A DNA stretch of 64,000 bases from Luteimonas fraxinea (GCF_021233355.1 NZ_CP089507.1:3039001-3103000), one strand, 5' to 3'; positions 10,060 through 18,836 are shown, counted from the stretch's first letter. Program-made: numbers and translations. Notes: generated by a model from the sequence alone, not told the origin.

Positions 10060-10280
10060 GCAGTGGGGGCGGGAGGCGCCGAACGTTGCAGGCGCAAGCG
10101 TTGTGTACGCATCGATGCTCGCCCCTGCGGAGCCGGCTTTGCCGTTCGCACTGCGTGCGTGGGGCCAGCAGAAGAAATCAACCCGCTCCCGCAAGATGAG
10201 TGGAAGCGTTTGAGGTTGCTTCTCGCGGCAGGCGTAAGACCAAGATCAACTGCTTTCGTCCGCTGACGCGGCCGAGTTCA

Positions 10281-10307
10281 TTTCTTTTTGGTTGACGCCA
10301 AAAGAAA
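10281..10307. repeat. T-rich/A-rich inverted repeat
   Basis: TTTCTTTTTGG and CCAAAAGAAA face each other across a 6-nt loop, with one bulged T. A partly similar A-rich motif recurs just after it (ACCAAAGAAAAA). The AT-rich stem stands out in very GC-rich surroundings and may act as a terminator on either strand. Confidence 0.55.
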
Positions 10308-10369
10308 CGGAACCAAAGAAAAACGTCTCCCCGACACGTCCGAAGCCCGCGGCTTGTCGTGCACAGGGA

Positions 10370-10425
10370 TTTTCCGACTCGGCATCCTGCCTCGGTCGGA
10401 AAACGCCGCCCATCCATGGGCGGCG
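10370..10425. repeat. Two adjacent perfect palindromes
   Basis: TTTTCCGAC (10370-10378) pairs with GTCGGAAAA (10395-10403) across 16 nt. Directly next to it, CGCCGCCCAT (10404-10413) pairs with ATGGGCGGCG (10416-10425) across 2 nt. Back-to-back hairpins of 9 and 10 bp are unlikely by chance and suggest a structured repeat unit. Confidence 0.6.
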
Positions 10426-10464
10426 CCCTTCGGGTTTGCGAGAGCACGACGACGTTTTAGAACT

Positions 10465-10536
<72 letters not shown>

Positions 10537-10632
10537 GGCCGAAACAGCCGCAGTCACAGCCACAGCAGGCGCAACGGCACATCCGCAGTTGCGGAGACAG
10601 TGTCCGTGCCAGAACGCGAGCCAGTCGCAGGC

Positions 10633-11442
10633 TCACACCGCCGCAACAATTTCCCGCTCGGCATCGAGCGTCACCACCACATCCGCCAGGTCCGGCAACG
10701 TCCGCAACGCCTGCCGGCTCACCCGCTCGTAGTGCTGCACGAACCGGGCAACGCCGGCCGCGTCCATGCCACCACGCCCCGGCTCGGCCGCCTGCAGCGT
10801 CTGCTCCTGCTGCAGGCGCCAGTCGAAGACCACGTCGAAGCCGGGCGGTTGCAGGAACAGCAGGCGGTCGAGGCCGGCCCACAGCGCGGGGTAGTCGCGG
10901 GCGAGGGCGGCGTTGCACCAGCGGCGCCAGGTGCCGGCGGGGTCTTCGTCGCGTTCCAGAGCATTCACCGGCTCGACCAGCACCGCTGCGGGTTCGGCCG
11001 GGGTGCCGACGCACCAGCCTTCAAACAGCAGCAGGTCGAGACCGTGGACCGTCGGCCAGGCGGCTTCCGGCAGGCGGCGGTCGCCGAGTTTGTCGAAGCG
11101 CGGCAGGCGGATCGGTGTGCCGGCGCGCACGGCGTCGAATGCGGCAAGTCCCAGCGCGACTTCGTGGGTGCCGGGCGGGCCGCGGGTCGCGAGCAGCGGG
11201 TGCACGTCGCGGGCAAGCGCTTGGCGGGCGTCGCGATCCAGATAGAGGTCGTCGAGCGAGAGCACGGCGGCGCGCAGGCCACGTGCGTCGGCGGCGCGGA
11301 CGACCTGCGTGGCGAGGGTGGATTTGCCGGTGCCCTGCAGGCCGCTGATGCCCAGCACGCGCGGGGCGCTGTATGGCTGCAGGCCGGTGAGCAGGGTGTC
11401 GACGAGGCTGTCGGGCCAGGGCGAGGGCGATGTGGCGTGCAT
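10633..11442 (-). CDS. P-loop kinase, plant-type D-glycerate 3-kinase (GLYK/Tda10)-like
   Basis: 269 residues. Walker A GLQGTGKST is at about 34-42, followed by LSLDDLYL (acidic Walker-B-like segment), the family's R-G-PGTH loop (RGPPGTHEVAL), the basic RLPRFDK stretch and LLFEGW. This order matches GLYK/Tda10-type kinases. D-glycerate phosphorylation to 3-phosphoglycerate is the best guess, but the substrate is not certain from sequence. It is a single gene, divergent from pdxH, with the repeat-rich tract after it. A -10-like TATCGT ends 6 nt before the ATG. Confidence 0.8.
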   Translation of the reverse strand: MHATSPSPWPDSLVDTLLTGLQPYSAPRVLGISGLQGTGKSTLATQVVRAADARGLRAAVLSLDDLYLDRDARQALARDVHPLLATRGPPGTHEVALGLAAFDAVRAGTPIRLPRFDKLGDRRLPEAAWPTVHGLDLLLFEGWCVGTPAEPAAVLVEPVNALERDEDPAGTWRRWCNAALARDYPALWAGLDRLLFLQPPGFDVVFDWRLQQEQTLQAAEPGRGGMDAAGVARFVQHYERVSRQALRTLPDLADVVVTLDAEREIVAAV

Positions 11443-11448
11443 CGGGGC

Positions 11449-11454
11449 ACGATA
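11449..11454 (-). promoter_or_regulatory. Putative -10 of GLYK-like kinase, leaderless spacing
   Basis: TATCGT on the minus strand, then 6 nt (GCCCCG), then ATG at 11442. It matches four of six consensus positions. No Shine-Dalgarno is present. Confidence 0.4.
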
Positions 11455-11506
11455 GCGCGGCCCGCGCGTGCTGCGCCGCGGTTCGACATCGCAGTGCTCC
11501 AGCGGC

Positions 11507-11512
11507 GATCAT
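11507..11512 (+). promoter_or_regulatory. Possible -10 of pdxH
   Basis: GATCAT ends 6 nt before the pdxH ATG. The intervening CAAGGC also contains a short AAGG that could be a weak ribosome site, so the leaderless reading is uncertain here. Confidence 0.25.
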
Positions 11513-11518
11513 CAAGGC

Positions 11519-12127
11519 ATGAGCACTGCCACCACAACCCTGCTGTCCGAAGCCCTCGACACCTTCGCCACCTTGTTCGACGAGGCGCAGGCCGCGGGCG
11601 AACCCGATCGCACCGCGATGACCGTCGCCACCGCCGCGCTCGACGGCCGGCCCTCGGCGCGCACCGTGCTGCTGAAGGCATGGGACGAACGAGGCTTCGT
11701 GTTCTACACGCATCTCGATGGCCGCAAGGGCCGCGAGTTGCAGGAGAACCCGCACGCCGCGCTGCTGTTCCACTGGCCGCGTGTGCGCAAGGGCGTGCAG
11801 GTGCGGATCGAAGGGCCGGTGGTGATCGTCGCCGACGACGAGGCCGATGCGTATTTCGCCTCGCGCCCGCGCGGCAGCCAGCTGGGCGCATGGGCGTCGA
11901 AGCAGTCCGAGGTGCTCGATACGCGCGGGACCTTCGAGCAACGCCTGGCCGATCTCGAACGAGAGTTCGAAGGCCGCGACGTGCCGCGTCCGCAGCGCTG
12001 GTCGGGTCTGCGCGTGCGTCCGGATCGCGTCGAGTTCTGGTACGGCGCGCAGTACCGCCTGCACGAGCGCTGGCTCTACGAATGCGACTGCGCCGGTGAT
12101 TGCCGCAAGCGGATGCTGTATCCGTGA
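11519..12127 (+). CDS. pdxH: Pyridoxamine/pyridoxine 5'-phosphate oxidase
   Basis: 202 residues from the ATG at 11519. It is an FMN enzyme that oxidises PNP or PMP to pyridoxal 5'-phosphate with O2. The family's FMN/PLP-binding stretches are present: [21 protein letters not shown], then [16 protein letters not shown], and the C-terminal signature [10 protein letters not shown]...R.H.R. The stop overlaps the next start by GTGA, so a BtuF-like protein is cotranslated with it. Secure. Confidence 0.95.
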   Translation: MSTATTTLLSEALDTFATLFDEAQAAGEPDRTAMTVATAALDGRPSARTVLLKAWDERGFVFYTHLDGRKGRELQENPHAALLFHWPRVRKGVQVRIEGPVVIVADDEADAYFASRPRGSQLGAWASKQSEVLDTRGTFEQRLADLEREFEGRDVPRPQRWSGLRVRPDRVEFWYGAQYRLHERWLYECDCAGDCRKRMLYP

Positions 12128-12924
12128 CGAGCGGCCCGCGCCGCATCGTCTGCCTGACCGAGGAGCCGACCGAAGTCCTCTACGCGCTCGGTGAGCAGGA
12201 CCGCATCGTCGGCATCAGCGGCTTCACCGTGCGTCCGCCGCGGGCACGCAAGGAGAAGCCCAAGGTCAGTGCGTTTACCAGCGCGAAGATCGACGAGATC
12301 CTCAAGCTCGAACCGGATTTCGTCGTCGGCTTCTCCGACATCCAGGCCGACATTGCCGCCGAGCTGGTGCGCCGCGGGGTCGAGGTCTGGATCAGCAATC
12401 ACCGCAGCGTCGACGGCATCGTCGATTACGTGCGCCGGCTGGGCGCGCTGGTCGGCTGCGCGGCGCGCGCCGACGCCTATGCCGACGGATTGCGACGCGG
12501 ACTCGACGCGATCGAGGCGGAAAGCGCGCGTCTGTCCCAGCGTCCGCGCGTCTATTTCGAGGAATGGGACGAGCCGATCATCACCGGCATCCGCTGGGTC
12601 GCCGAACTGGTGCGCATCGCCGGCGGCGACGACGTGTTCCCGGAACTGTCGATCGAGCCGCTGGCCAAGGCGCGCATCCTCGCCAACGGCGATCCGGTGA
12701 TCGAACGCGCGCCGGACATCATTCTCGGTTCCTGGTGCGGCAAGAAATTCCGCCCCGAGCGCGTCGCCGCGCGGCCCGGCTGGGATGCGATTCCGGCGGT
12801 GCGCGATGGCGAACTGCACGAGATCAAGTCGCCAATGATCCTGCAGCCAGGCCCCGCGGCCCTGACCGACGGCGTGGCTGCGATCGCGCAGATCGTGCAA
12901 GCCTGGGCGCACGCGCGGCGCTGA
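12124..12924 (+). CDS. BtuF-like (cobalamin-type) substrate-binding-fold protein without signal peptide
   Basis: 266 residues from the GTG at 12124, which overlaps the pdxH stop. A TTG at 12100 is also in frame but would run into pdxH. The protein has the BtuF/FhuD two-lobed binding fold pattern: [26 protein letters not shown], a long bridging helix, then [18 protein letters not shown] and late APDIILGSW. Usual members are periplasmic vitamin B12 or siderophore receptors of ABC importers. This one has no signal peptide and no ABC genes next to it. The ligand is unknown; linkage to PLP synthesis is the only context. Confidence 0.75.
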   Translation: MTSGPRRIVCLTEEPTEVLYALGEQDRIVGISGFTVRPPRARKEKPKVSAFTSAKIDEILKLEPDFVVGFSDIQADIAAELVRRGVEVWISNHRSVDGIVDYVRRLGALVGCAARADAYADGLRRGLDAIEAESARLSQRPRVYFEEWDEPIITGIRWVAELVRIAGGDDVFPELSIEPLAKARILANGDPVIERAPDIILGSWCGKKFRPERVAARPGWDAIPAVRDGELHEIKSPMILQPGPAALTDGVAAIAQIVQAWAHARR

Positions 12925-13024
12925 GCTCGGCCGGGTTCCCGGAACGGTGGGTTGCACCATCGTCGCCCCGCGCACCGGGCGACGCGCCTAGCATGGCGCC
13001 TCCCCACACCGCAGGTGCAGTCCC

Positions 13025-13642
13025 ATGCAGCGCATCGCCCTTCTCGGCATCACCGGACGCGCGGGCTCGCGTATCGCCAGCGAACTGCTGGCGCGCGGCC
13101 ATCGCGTCACCGGCATCGCCCGCAACACTTCGGACACCCAGGCCCAGGCCGGCCTGACCCTGCAATCGGCCGACGCCTCGCGCGCCGATGCCATCGCGCC
13201 GCTGCTCCAAGGCCACGATGGCGTGGTCAGCGCGACGCGCTTCGATGGCGGCCCGACCGCCGACGTGCTGCTCGATGCCGTGCGCCAGGCCGGTGTACGT
13301 CGCCTGCTGGTCGTCGGCGGCGCCGGCAGTCTGGAAGTCGCGCCGGGCGTGGCGCTGATCGACACGCCGGAATTCCCGGAGATCTACGAGGCCGAAGCCG
13401 GAGCGGGCCGCAGCTTCCTCGACACCCTGCGCGGCGCCGACGACATCGACTGGACGTTCGTCTCGCCCGGCGCGGTGTTCGAGCCCGGCACGCGCACCGG
13501 CACATTCCGAACCGGCGGCGATGCATTGCTGGTCGACGCGGACGGCAACAGCGCGGTCTCGATGGAGGATTACGCCATCGCCTTCGCCGACGAGATCGAA
13601 CATCCTGCCCACGTGCGCGAGCGTTTCAGCGTGGCGTACTGA
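13025..13642 (+). CDS. NAD(P)-binding short-chain/NmrA-like oxidoreductase
   Basis: 205 residues. The N-terminus is a Rossmann fold: IALLGITGRAGSRIASELLARGHRVTGIAR, with the GxxGxxG dinucleotide loop and an Arg suited to NADPH. The later FVSPGAVFEPGTRTG segment is typical of YwnB/NmrA-type NAD(P)H-binding proteins. Substrate is unknown and the catalytic Tyr-Lys pair of classical SDRs is not evident. Its stop overlaps the start of the first SMR gene (TGATG), so it is part of an operon with the efflux pair. Confidence 0.8.
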   Translation: MQRIALLGITGRAGSRIASELLARGHRVTGIARNTSDTQAQAGLTLQSADASRADAIAPLLQGHDGVVSATRFDGGPTADVLLDAVRQAGVRRLLVVGGAGSLEVAPGVALIDTPEFPEIYEAEAGAGRSFLDTLRGADDIDWTFVSPGAVFEPGTRTGTFRTGGDALLVDADGNSAVSMEDYAIAFADEIEHPAHVRERFSVAY

Positions 13643-14010
13643 TGGCGACGGCGGGACGCGGTACCGGCCGCTACTGGGCGCTGGTATTCGCCGGCGGTCT
13701 GATCGAGACGGTCTGGGTGGTCGGGCTCAAGGCCGCGACCACGCCTCTCGGCTGGGCGCTGACGATCGGCGCGATTGCAGTGAACTTCGCGTTGCTGATG
13801 CGCGCGATCCGCTTCCTGCCGGTTGGCTCGGTCTATGCCGTGTTCTGCGGCCTCGGCGCGGCGGCGTCGGTGATCGCCGAGACCGTGTGGTTCGGTGAGC
13901 CGGTGCAGCCGGCGAAGATCGCCCTGATCGCCTTGCTGATCGTCGGCGTCGCCGGCCTGAAGCTGGTGACGCCGCTGGCGCCGGCGCCCGAAGTGGAGAA
14001 AACGCCATGA
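13642..14010 (+). CDS. SMR-family efflux subunit 1
   Basis: 122 residues, four predicted membrane helices. The essential Glu of TM1 is present (GLIETVWVVGLK), and the family's GxG-type helix and the AVWxG-like loop are recognisable as SVYAVFCGLGAAASV. It has a longer N-terminal lead and C-terminal tail than the second subunit. It overlaps the following SMR gene by ATGA. Paired SMR genes generally form heterodimeric drug or quaternary-cation exporters, or guanidinium-type exporters. The substrate cannot be read here. Confidence 0.88.
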   Translation: MATAGRGTGRYWALVFAGGLIETVWVVGLKAATTPLGWALTIGAIAVNFALLMRAIRFLPVGSVYAVFCGLGAAASVIAETVWFGEPVQPAKIALIALLIVGVAGLKLVTPLAPAPEVEKTP

Positions 14011-14327
14011 GCGGCTGGCTGTTCGTGTTCGCGGCGGGCTTGGCGGAAGTGGCTGGCGTGGTCGCGATGAACGCGATCAAGCAACGGCCGAGCGCGCTCG
14101 CCTATGCACGACTGGCCCTGTGTTTCGGCGTGAGCTTCGGCCTGCTGTCGCTGGGTCTCAAGAGCGGCATGTCGATCGCGATCGCCTACGCTGTGTGGGT
14201 CGGCATCGGCACGGTCGGCGCGGTGGTCGTCGGCATCCTGCGCTACGGCGAATCGGCGCGGCCGCTGCGGCTGTTCTTCGTCGCGCTGGTGTTGGCTGCG
14301 GTGGTCGGGCTCAAGCTGATCGGCTGA
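14007..14327 (+). CDS. SMR-family efflux subunit 2
   Basis: 106 residues, the canonical SMR size. TM1 carries the proton/substrate Glu (AAGLAEVAGVVAMN), and TM3/4 has IAYAVWVGIGTVGAVVVGI followed by the ESA.PLR loop, all classic SMR features. It overlaps subunit 1 by ATGA, implying equal synthesis of both subunits. No guanidine riboswitch was recognised upstream of the operon. The stop is 10 bp from the convergent DUF4426 gene. Confidence 0.9.
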   Translation: MSGWLFVFAAGLAEVAGVVAMNAIKQRPSALAYARLALCFGVSFGLLSLGLKSGMSIAIAYAVWVGIGTVGAVVVGILRYGESARPLRLFFVALVLAAVVGLKLIG

Positions 14328-14337
14328 GCCCGCGCCA

Positions 14338-14811
14338 TCAGCGCGGGATGTCGCGGTTGAAGCGCAGTGTGGTGCGCGCGCCATCCTCGGCGGTGATCTG
14401 CAGATCGAGACGCAACGTGTCCGGGCCGCTGACGCGCGCGACGGCCACGTGTTCGACCAGCCCGTCGAGATCCACCGAATCGAACGCCAGCGTCTGACGT
14501 ACGCCGCGCAGATCGCGCGCATCGCCGGTGATCTGCACCGGCACCGACACATCGCCGCGCTGCACGCTGACCAGCACCAGGGCCCGATCGCGCGCCGGCT
14601 CGATCGCATAGCGCCGCGCAACCGCAGCGCCCATGTGCGCGGCCGGCACCACGCTGGCCATCACTTCGGCATCGCCGAGCAGTGTCTGCGCAGGCATCGC
14701 GGCGTTCTGCGCGCCGGTCGGCGCGCCCGCATCGTCGGACGGCGCCTGCCCGCACGCGGTCGCGAGCAACGCGAGCCCGGCGAGGCACAGCGCGCGCGCG
14801 ATCTCAGTCAT
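14338..14811 (-). CDS. DUF4426-type exported protein/lipoprotein
   Basis: 157 residues from the ATG at 14811. The N-terminus is a signal peptide ending in LLATAC, a weak lipobox, so it may be lipidated or cleaved by signal peptidase I. The mature part has beta-rich sequence with a conserved-looking VEHVAVARVSGPDTLRLDLQI. DUF4426 proteins are often found near proC/yggT/metXW in Pseudomonas, which fits its 8-bp overlap with proC. Function unknown. Confidence 0.72.
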   Translation of the reverse strand: MTEIARALCLAGLALLATACGQAPSDDAGAPTGAQNAAMPAQTLLGDAEVMASVVPAAHMGAAVARRYAIEPARDRALVLVSVQRGDVSVPVQITGDARDLRGVRQTLAFDSVDLDGLVEHVAVARVSGPDTLRLDLQITAEDGARTTLRFNRDIPR

Positions 14812-15643
14812 TGGCGGCCGACAGTTCGCCGCCGCGCCGTGCGGCATTGGCGATGGCGTCCGCCACCAGCGTACGCAGGCCGCCGGCTTCGAAAGTCTCG
14901 ATTGCCGCCTGGGTGGTACCGCCGGGCGACGTGACGCGACGACGCAGTTCGGCCGGCGCCTCGTCGGATTCGACCAGCATGCGCGCCGCGCCCAGCACGG
15001 TCTGCAGCACCAAGGTGCGGGCGTCTTTTGCCGGCAGGCCCTGCGCGATCGCGGCCTCTTCCATCGCCTCGGCGAGCAGGAAGATATAGGCCGGGCCGCT
15101 GCCCGACACCGCGGTCACCGCGTCCATCCGCGCCTCGTCTTCGATCCACACGGTCTCGCCCGCGCTTTCCAGCAGCGCCTGCGCGCGGTCGCGTCCGGCC
15201 GCGTCCACACGTGCGTTCGCGAACAGGCCGGTCACGCCGGCGCCGAGCAGGGCAGGGGTATTGGGCATCGTGCGCACCACGGGCACATCGCCGCCGAGCC
15301 AGCGATCGAGCTGGGTCGCGGTGATGCCGGCGGCGATCGACAGCACCAGCGGCTGCGTGGCCTGCGCCACGTCGGCCAGTGATTCGCAGACCCCGCGCAG
15401 TACCTGCGGCTTGGTCGCCAGCACCCAGGTCGCGGCGCCGTCGACGGCGTCCGCCGCGTTTTCGAATGTGCGCACGCCGAAGTCGCTGGCCAGCGCGTCG
15501 CGGCTGTCGGCATTGGGATCGACAACGCGGACCGAAGCGGCATCGCCGCCGCGTGCAACCAGGCCGCCGATCAGGCTGCGTGCCATGTTGCCGCCGCCGA
15601 TGAAGACGATGGGCGCGGCGGGAGTGTCGTGTCGGTCGGTCAT
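14804..15643 (-). CDS. proC: Pyrroline-5-carboxylate reductase
   Basis: 279 residues. It reduces pyrroline-5-carboxylate to proline with NAD(P)H in the cytoplasm. The N-terminal Rossmann loop (FIGGGNMARSLIGGL) and the C-terminal signature (AVSGSGPAYIFLLAEAM...GLP) are intact, with TVLGAARML following. It lies 56 bp after yggS, the widely conserved yggS-proC order, and overlaps the DUF4426 gene. Secure. Confidence 0.96.
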   Translation of the reverse strand: MTDRHDTPAAPIVFIGGGNMARSLIGGLVARGGDAASVRVVDPNADSRDALASDFGVRTFENAADAVDGAATWVLATKPQVLRGVCESLADVAQATQPLVLSIAAGITATQLDRWLGGDVPVVRTMPNTPALLGAGVTGLFANARVDAAGRDRAQALLESAGETVWIEDEARMDAVTAVSGSGPAYIFLLAEAMEEAAIAQGLPAKDARTLVLQTVLGAARMLVESDEAPAELRRRVTSPGGTTQAAIETFEAGGLRTLVADAIANAARRGGELSAAND

Positions 15644-15699
15644 GGCGGCTTCGCAGTCGGGAACGTGTCGATGGTAGCCGACCGCCCGCGCCGCTCCGG

Positions 15700-16392
15700 T
15701 CAGTGCGCGGGGCGTGCGCCGAACAGGGCCGAGCCGACGCGCACCATCGTCGCGCCCTCGCTGATCGCGAGTTCCAGGTCGTCGCTCATGCCCATCGACA
15801 GCGTGTCGATGCCCGGGTCCTGCCCGGCCGCGGTGTCGAACAGCCGGCGCATGCGCGCGAAGGCATCGCGGCGCCGTTCGGGTTCAGCATGCGGCGCGGG
15901 AATCGCCATCAGCCCGCGCAATCGCAGCGACGGCGCCGCGCGGATCGCGGCGACCAGCGCCGGCACTTCGGACGGTACGCAGCCGTGCTTGCTCGACTCG
16001 TCGTCGATGTTGACCTGCACCAGCACGTTCAGCGCACCGCGTGCGGCCGGGCGGTGCGTGGCCAGGGCCTGGACCAGTTTCATCCGGTCGACGGTCTGCA
16101 CCCAGTCGAACAGCTCGGCGGCCTGCTTCGCCTTGTTCGACTGCAGGTGGCCGATCAGATGCCATTCCAGCCCGAGTCCGGCCAGCGCTTCGATCTTGCC
16201 CGCAGCCTCCTGCACGTAGTTTTCGCCGAACGCGCGCTGGCCCGCAGCGGCGAGCGTGGCGATGGCATCGGCGGGATGCAGTTTGCCGACCGCCAGCAGA
16301 CGCGGCGGTACTGGCCGCACGGCGGCGGTGGCCGCGTTGTGGAGACGCGACATCACGGCATCGAGCGCGGCGCTGGCGGGGGACGAAGTCAC
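15700..16392 (-). CDS. yggS: YggS/PLPBP family PLP homeostasis protein
   Basis: 230 residues from the GTG at 16392, which gives the usual ~35 residues before the PLP-lysine motif; an ATG at 16353 would be too short. The Lys of LLAVGK binds PLP. GENYVQE, WHLIGHLQSNK and the phosphate-binding SMGMSDDLELAI segment are all present. The family has no known enzymatic turnover and buffers PLP and amino-acid pools. It is divergent from pilT and upstream of proC. Confidence 0.94.
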   Translation of the reverse strand: MTSSPASAALDAVMSRLHNAATAAVRPVPPRLLAVGKLHPADAIATLAAAGQRAFGENYVQEAAGKIEALAGLGLEWHLIGHLQSNKAKQAAELFDWVQTVDRMKLVQALATHRPAARGALNVLVQVNIDDESSKHGCVPSEVPALVAAIRAAPSLRLRGLMAIPAPHAEPERRRDAFARMRRLFDTAAGQDPGIDTLSMGMSDDLELAISEGATMVRVGSALFGARPAH

Positions 16393-16451
16393 GGGTAATC
16401 GGGTGTCCGGGCAGGTGTGAACGGGCTGGTTTTGTGCGGGGTTTACCGGTC

Positions 16452-16457
16452 TATACT
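16452..16457 (+). promoter_or_regulatory. Putative -10 of pilT
   Basis: TATACT lies between the divergent yggS and pilT starts, about 77 bp before the pilT ATG. It is the best sigma-70-like -10 in this interval. Upstream T-rich sequence near 16430 is only a poor -35. Confidence 0.4.
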
Positions 16458-16533
16458 GCCGCCGGGGACAGGGAGGCGCCAGCCGGGAAGGCTCGTTGCG
16501 CGCCCTGTGCGGATCATCATCAAGGGGTGTTGC

Positions 16534-17571
16534 ATGGATATCGCCGAACTGTTGGCGTTCTCGGTCAAGAACAAGGCGTCGGACCTGCATCTGTCCGCGG
16601 GATTGCCGCCGATGATCCGCGTCGACGGCGACGTGCGCCGCATCAACATCCCCGCGCTCGAGCACAAGCAGGTGCACGCGCTGATCTACGACATCATGTC
16701 GGACAAGCAGCGTCGCGACTTCGAAGAATTCCTCGAGGTCGACTTCTCGTTCGAGATTCCGGGCCTGGCCCGCTTCCGCGTCAACGCGTTCAACCAGAAC
16801 CGCGGCGCCGGTGCGGTGTTCCGTACGATTCCTTCGGAAGTGCTGACCCTCGAAGACCTGAACTGTCCGCCGATCTTCCGCCAGCTGATCGACCAGCCGC
16901 AGGGTCTGATCCTGGTGACCGGCCCGACCGGCTCGGGCAAGTCGACCACGCTCGCGGCGATGATCGACCACATCAACAAGAACGAATACGCGCACATCCT
17001 CTCGGTCGAGGATCCGATCGAATTCGTGCACACCTCGCAGAAGTGCCTGATCAACCAGCGCGAAGTGCACCGCGACACGCACGGCTTCAACGAGGCGCTG
17101 CGCTCGGCGCTGCGCGAAGACCCCGACTACATCCTGGTCGGCGAGTTGCGCGATCTGGAAACCATCCGTCTGGCGTTGACCGCCGCGGAAACCGGCCATC
17201 TGGTGTTCGGCACCCTGCACACCTCCAGCGCGGCCAAGACCATCGACCGCATCATCGACGTGTTCCCCTCTGGCGAGAAGCCGATGGTGCGTTCGATGCT
17301 GTCGGAATCCCTGCGCGCGGTGATCTCGCAGTCGCTGCTGAAGAAGGTCGGCGGTGGTCGTACTGCGGCCTGGGAAATCATGACCGGCATCCCGGCGATC
17401 CGGAATTTGATCCGCGAGGACAAGGTCGCGCAGATGTATTCGGCCATCCAGACCGGCCAGCAGTACGGCATGCAGACGCTCGACCAGCACCTGCAGGATC
17501 TGGTCAAGCGCGGCCTGATCACGCGCCCGGCCGCGAAGGAATACGCCAAGGACAAGCGTCTGTTCGAGTGA
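16534..17571 (+). CDS. pilT: Type IV pilus retraction ATPase PilT
   Basis: 345 residues from the ATG at 16534, preceded by an AAGGGG ribosome site; this is the canonical PilT length. It is a hexameric cytoplasmic ATPase that depolymerises type IV pili for twitching. Walker A GPTGSGKST is near residue 130, with the Asp box, Walker B VGELRD and the His box HLVFGTLHTSSA. The PilT-specific AIRNLIRE motif near the C-terminus is intact. pilU follows after 103 bp, as in other gammaproteobacteria. Confidence 0.97.
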   Translation: MDIAELLAFSVKNKASDLHLSAGLPPMIRVDGDVRRINIPALEHKQVHALIYDIMSDKQRRDFEEFLEVDFSFEIPGLARFRVNAFNQNRGAGAVFRTIPSEVLTLEDLNCPPIFRQLIDQPQGLILVTGPTGSGKSTTLAAMIDHINKNEYAHILSVEDPIEFVHTSQKCLINQREVHRDTHGFNEALRSALREDPDYILVGELRDLETIRLALTAAETGHLVFGTLHTSSAAKTIDRIIDVFPSGEKPMVRSMLSESLRAVISQSLLKKVGGGRTAAWEIMTGIPAIRNLIREDKVAQMYSAIQTGQQYGMQTLDQHLQDLVKRGLITRPAAKEYAKDKRLFE

Positions 17572-17664
17572 GGCGTGAGAAGTGAGGAGGTAAGACGTCA
17601 GTCGTCGCCTCCTGCATTCCCCGCGCCGCCCTGACGTTTCACGCCTTACGCCTCACGTCTTACG
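17571..17664. repeat. Inverted repeat of GTAAGACGT-type motifs between pilT and pilU
   Basis: GTAAGACGT (17590-17598) faces ACGTCTTAC (17655-17663), and both arms are made of related short words (GAGGCGTGA, AAGGCGT, AAACGTCAG). It fills nearly all the pilT-pilU gap. It resembles short intergenic repeats I associate with Xanthomonads. It could fold in the mRNA and set the ratio of the two ATPases. Confidence 0.6.
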
Positions 17665-17674
17665 GAGTTTCGAC

Positions 17675-18805
17675 ATGAGCAGCATCGACTTCACCTCGTT
17701 CCTCAAGCTGATGGCCCATCAGAAGGCCTCGGATCTGTTCATCACTGCCGGCATGCCGCCGTCGATCAAGGTGCACGGCAAAATCTCGCCGATCACCCAG
17801 AACCCGCTGACGCCGCAGCAGGCGCGCGATCTGGTACTCAACGTGATGACCCCGCCGCAGCGCGAGGAATTCGAGAAGACCCACGAGTGCAACTTCGCGA
17901 TCGGCGTCTCCGGCGTCGGCCGGTTCCGCATCTCGTGCTTCTACCAGCGCAACCAGGTCGGCATGGTGCTGCGTCGCATCGAGACGCACATCCCGAGCGT
18001 GGAAGAGCTCAACCTGCCGCCGATCATCAAGACGCTGGCGATGACCAAGCGCGGCATCGTGATCTTCGTCGGCGCAACCGGTACGGGTAAATCGACGTCG
18101 CTGGCGGCGATGATCGGCTACCGCAACCAGAACTCGACCGGCCACATCATCACGATCGAGGACCCGATCGAATTCGTGCACAAGCATGCGGGCTGCATCA
18201 TCACCCAGCGCGAAGTCGGCATCGACACCGACAGCTGGGACGCCGCGCTGAAGAACACGCTGCGCCAGGCGCCGGACGTGATCATGATCGGCGAGGTGCG
18301 CACGCGCGAAGGCATGGACCACGCGATCGCCTTCGCCGAAACCGGCCATCTGGTGCTGTGCACGCTGCATGCGAACAACGCCAACCAGGCGATGGATCGC
18401 ATCATCAACTTCTTCCCCGAAGACCGCCGCAACCAGCTGCTGATGGATCTGTCGTTGAACCTCAAGGGCGTGGTCGCGCAGCAGCTGATTCCGACGCCGG
18501 ATGGCAAGGGCCGGCGCGTGGCGATGGAGATCATGCTCGGCACGCCGCTGGTGCAGGACTACATCCGCGAAGGCGAGATCCACAAGCTCAAGGAGGTCAT
18601 GAAGGAATCGACCAACCTGGGCATGAAGACCTTCGACCAGGCGCTGTTCGAGCTCTACCAGGCCGGCGAGATTTCCTACGAGGACGCGCTGCGTTACGCC
18701 GACTCCGCGAACGAGGTGCGTCTGCGCATCAAGCTCGCCCAGGGCGGCGACGCGCGCACGCTGTCGCAGGGTCTCGATGGCGTCGAGGTGGCCGAGGTCC
18801 GCTGA
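17675..18805 (+). CDS. pilU: PilT-like twitching ATPase PilU
   Basis: 376 residues, the usual PilU length. It has Walker [10 protein letters not shown], Walker B MIGEVRT and the His-box region [19 protein letters not shown], where PilT has LVFGTLHTSSA. PilU acts with PilT to retract pili under load. The tail (about 30 residues past the ATPase core) is characteristic of PilU and absent from PilT. A strong hairpin terminator follows. Assigned by order and motif differences from the neighbouring PilT. Confidence 0.95.
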   Translation: MSSIDFTSFLKLMAHQKASDLFITAGMPPSIKVHGKISPITQNPLTPQQARDLVLNVMTPPQREEFEKTHECNFAIGVSGVGRFRISCFYQRNQVGMVLRRIETHIPSVEELNLPPIIKTLAMTKRGIVIFVGATGTGKSTSLAAMIGYRNQNSTGHIITIEDPIEFVHKHAGCIITQREVGIDTDSWDAALKNTLRQAPDVIMIGEVRTREGMDHAIAFAETGHLVLCTLHANNANQAMDRIINFFPEDRRNQLLMDLSLNLKGVVAQQLIPTPDGKGRRVAMEIMLGTPLVQDYIREGEIHKLKEVMKESTNLGMKTFDQALFELYQAGEISYEDALRYADSANEVRLRIKLAQGGDARTLSQGLDGVEVAEVR

Positions 18806-18836
18806 CCGTCCGCATCCATCGCGAACGCCTCGACAG

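Noticed and set aside
10178..10447. Small minus-strand frame in the repeat-rich tract
   Set aside because: It follows the palindromic unit and has no ribosome site or conserved motif. Similar frames are a known artefact of intergenic repeats.
12060..12124. Cobalamin riboswitch before the BtuF-like gene
   Set aside because: The gene overlaps pdxH, leaving no leader. No B12-box-like sequence was seen.
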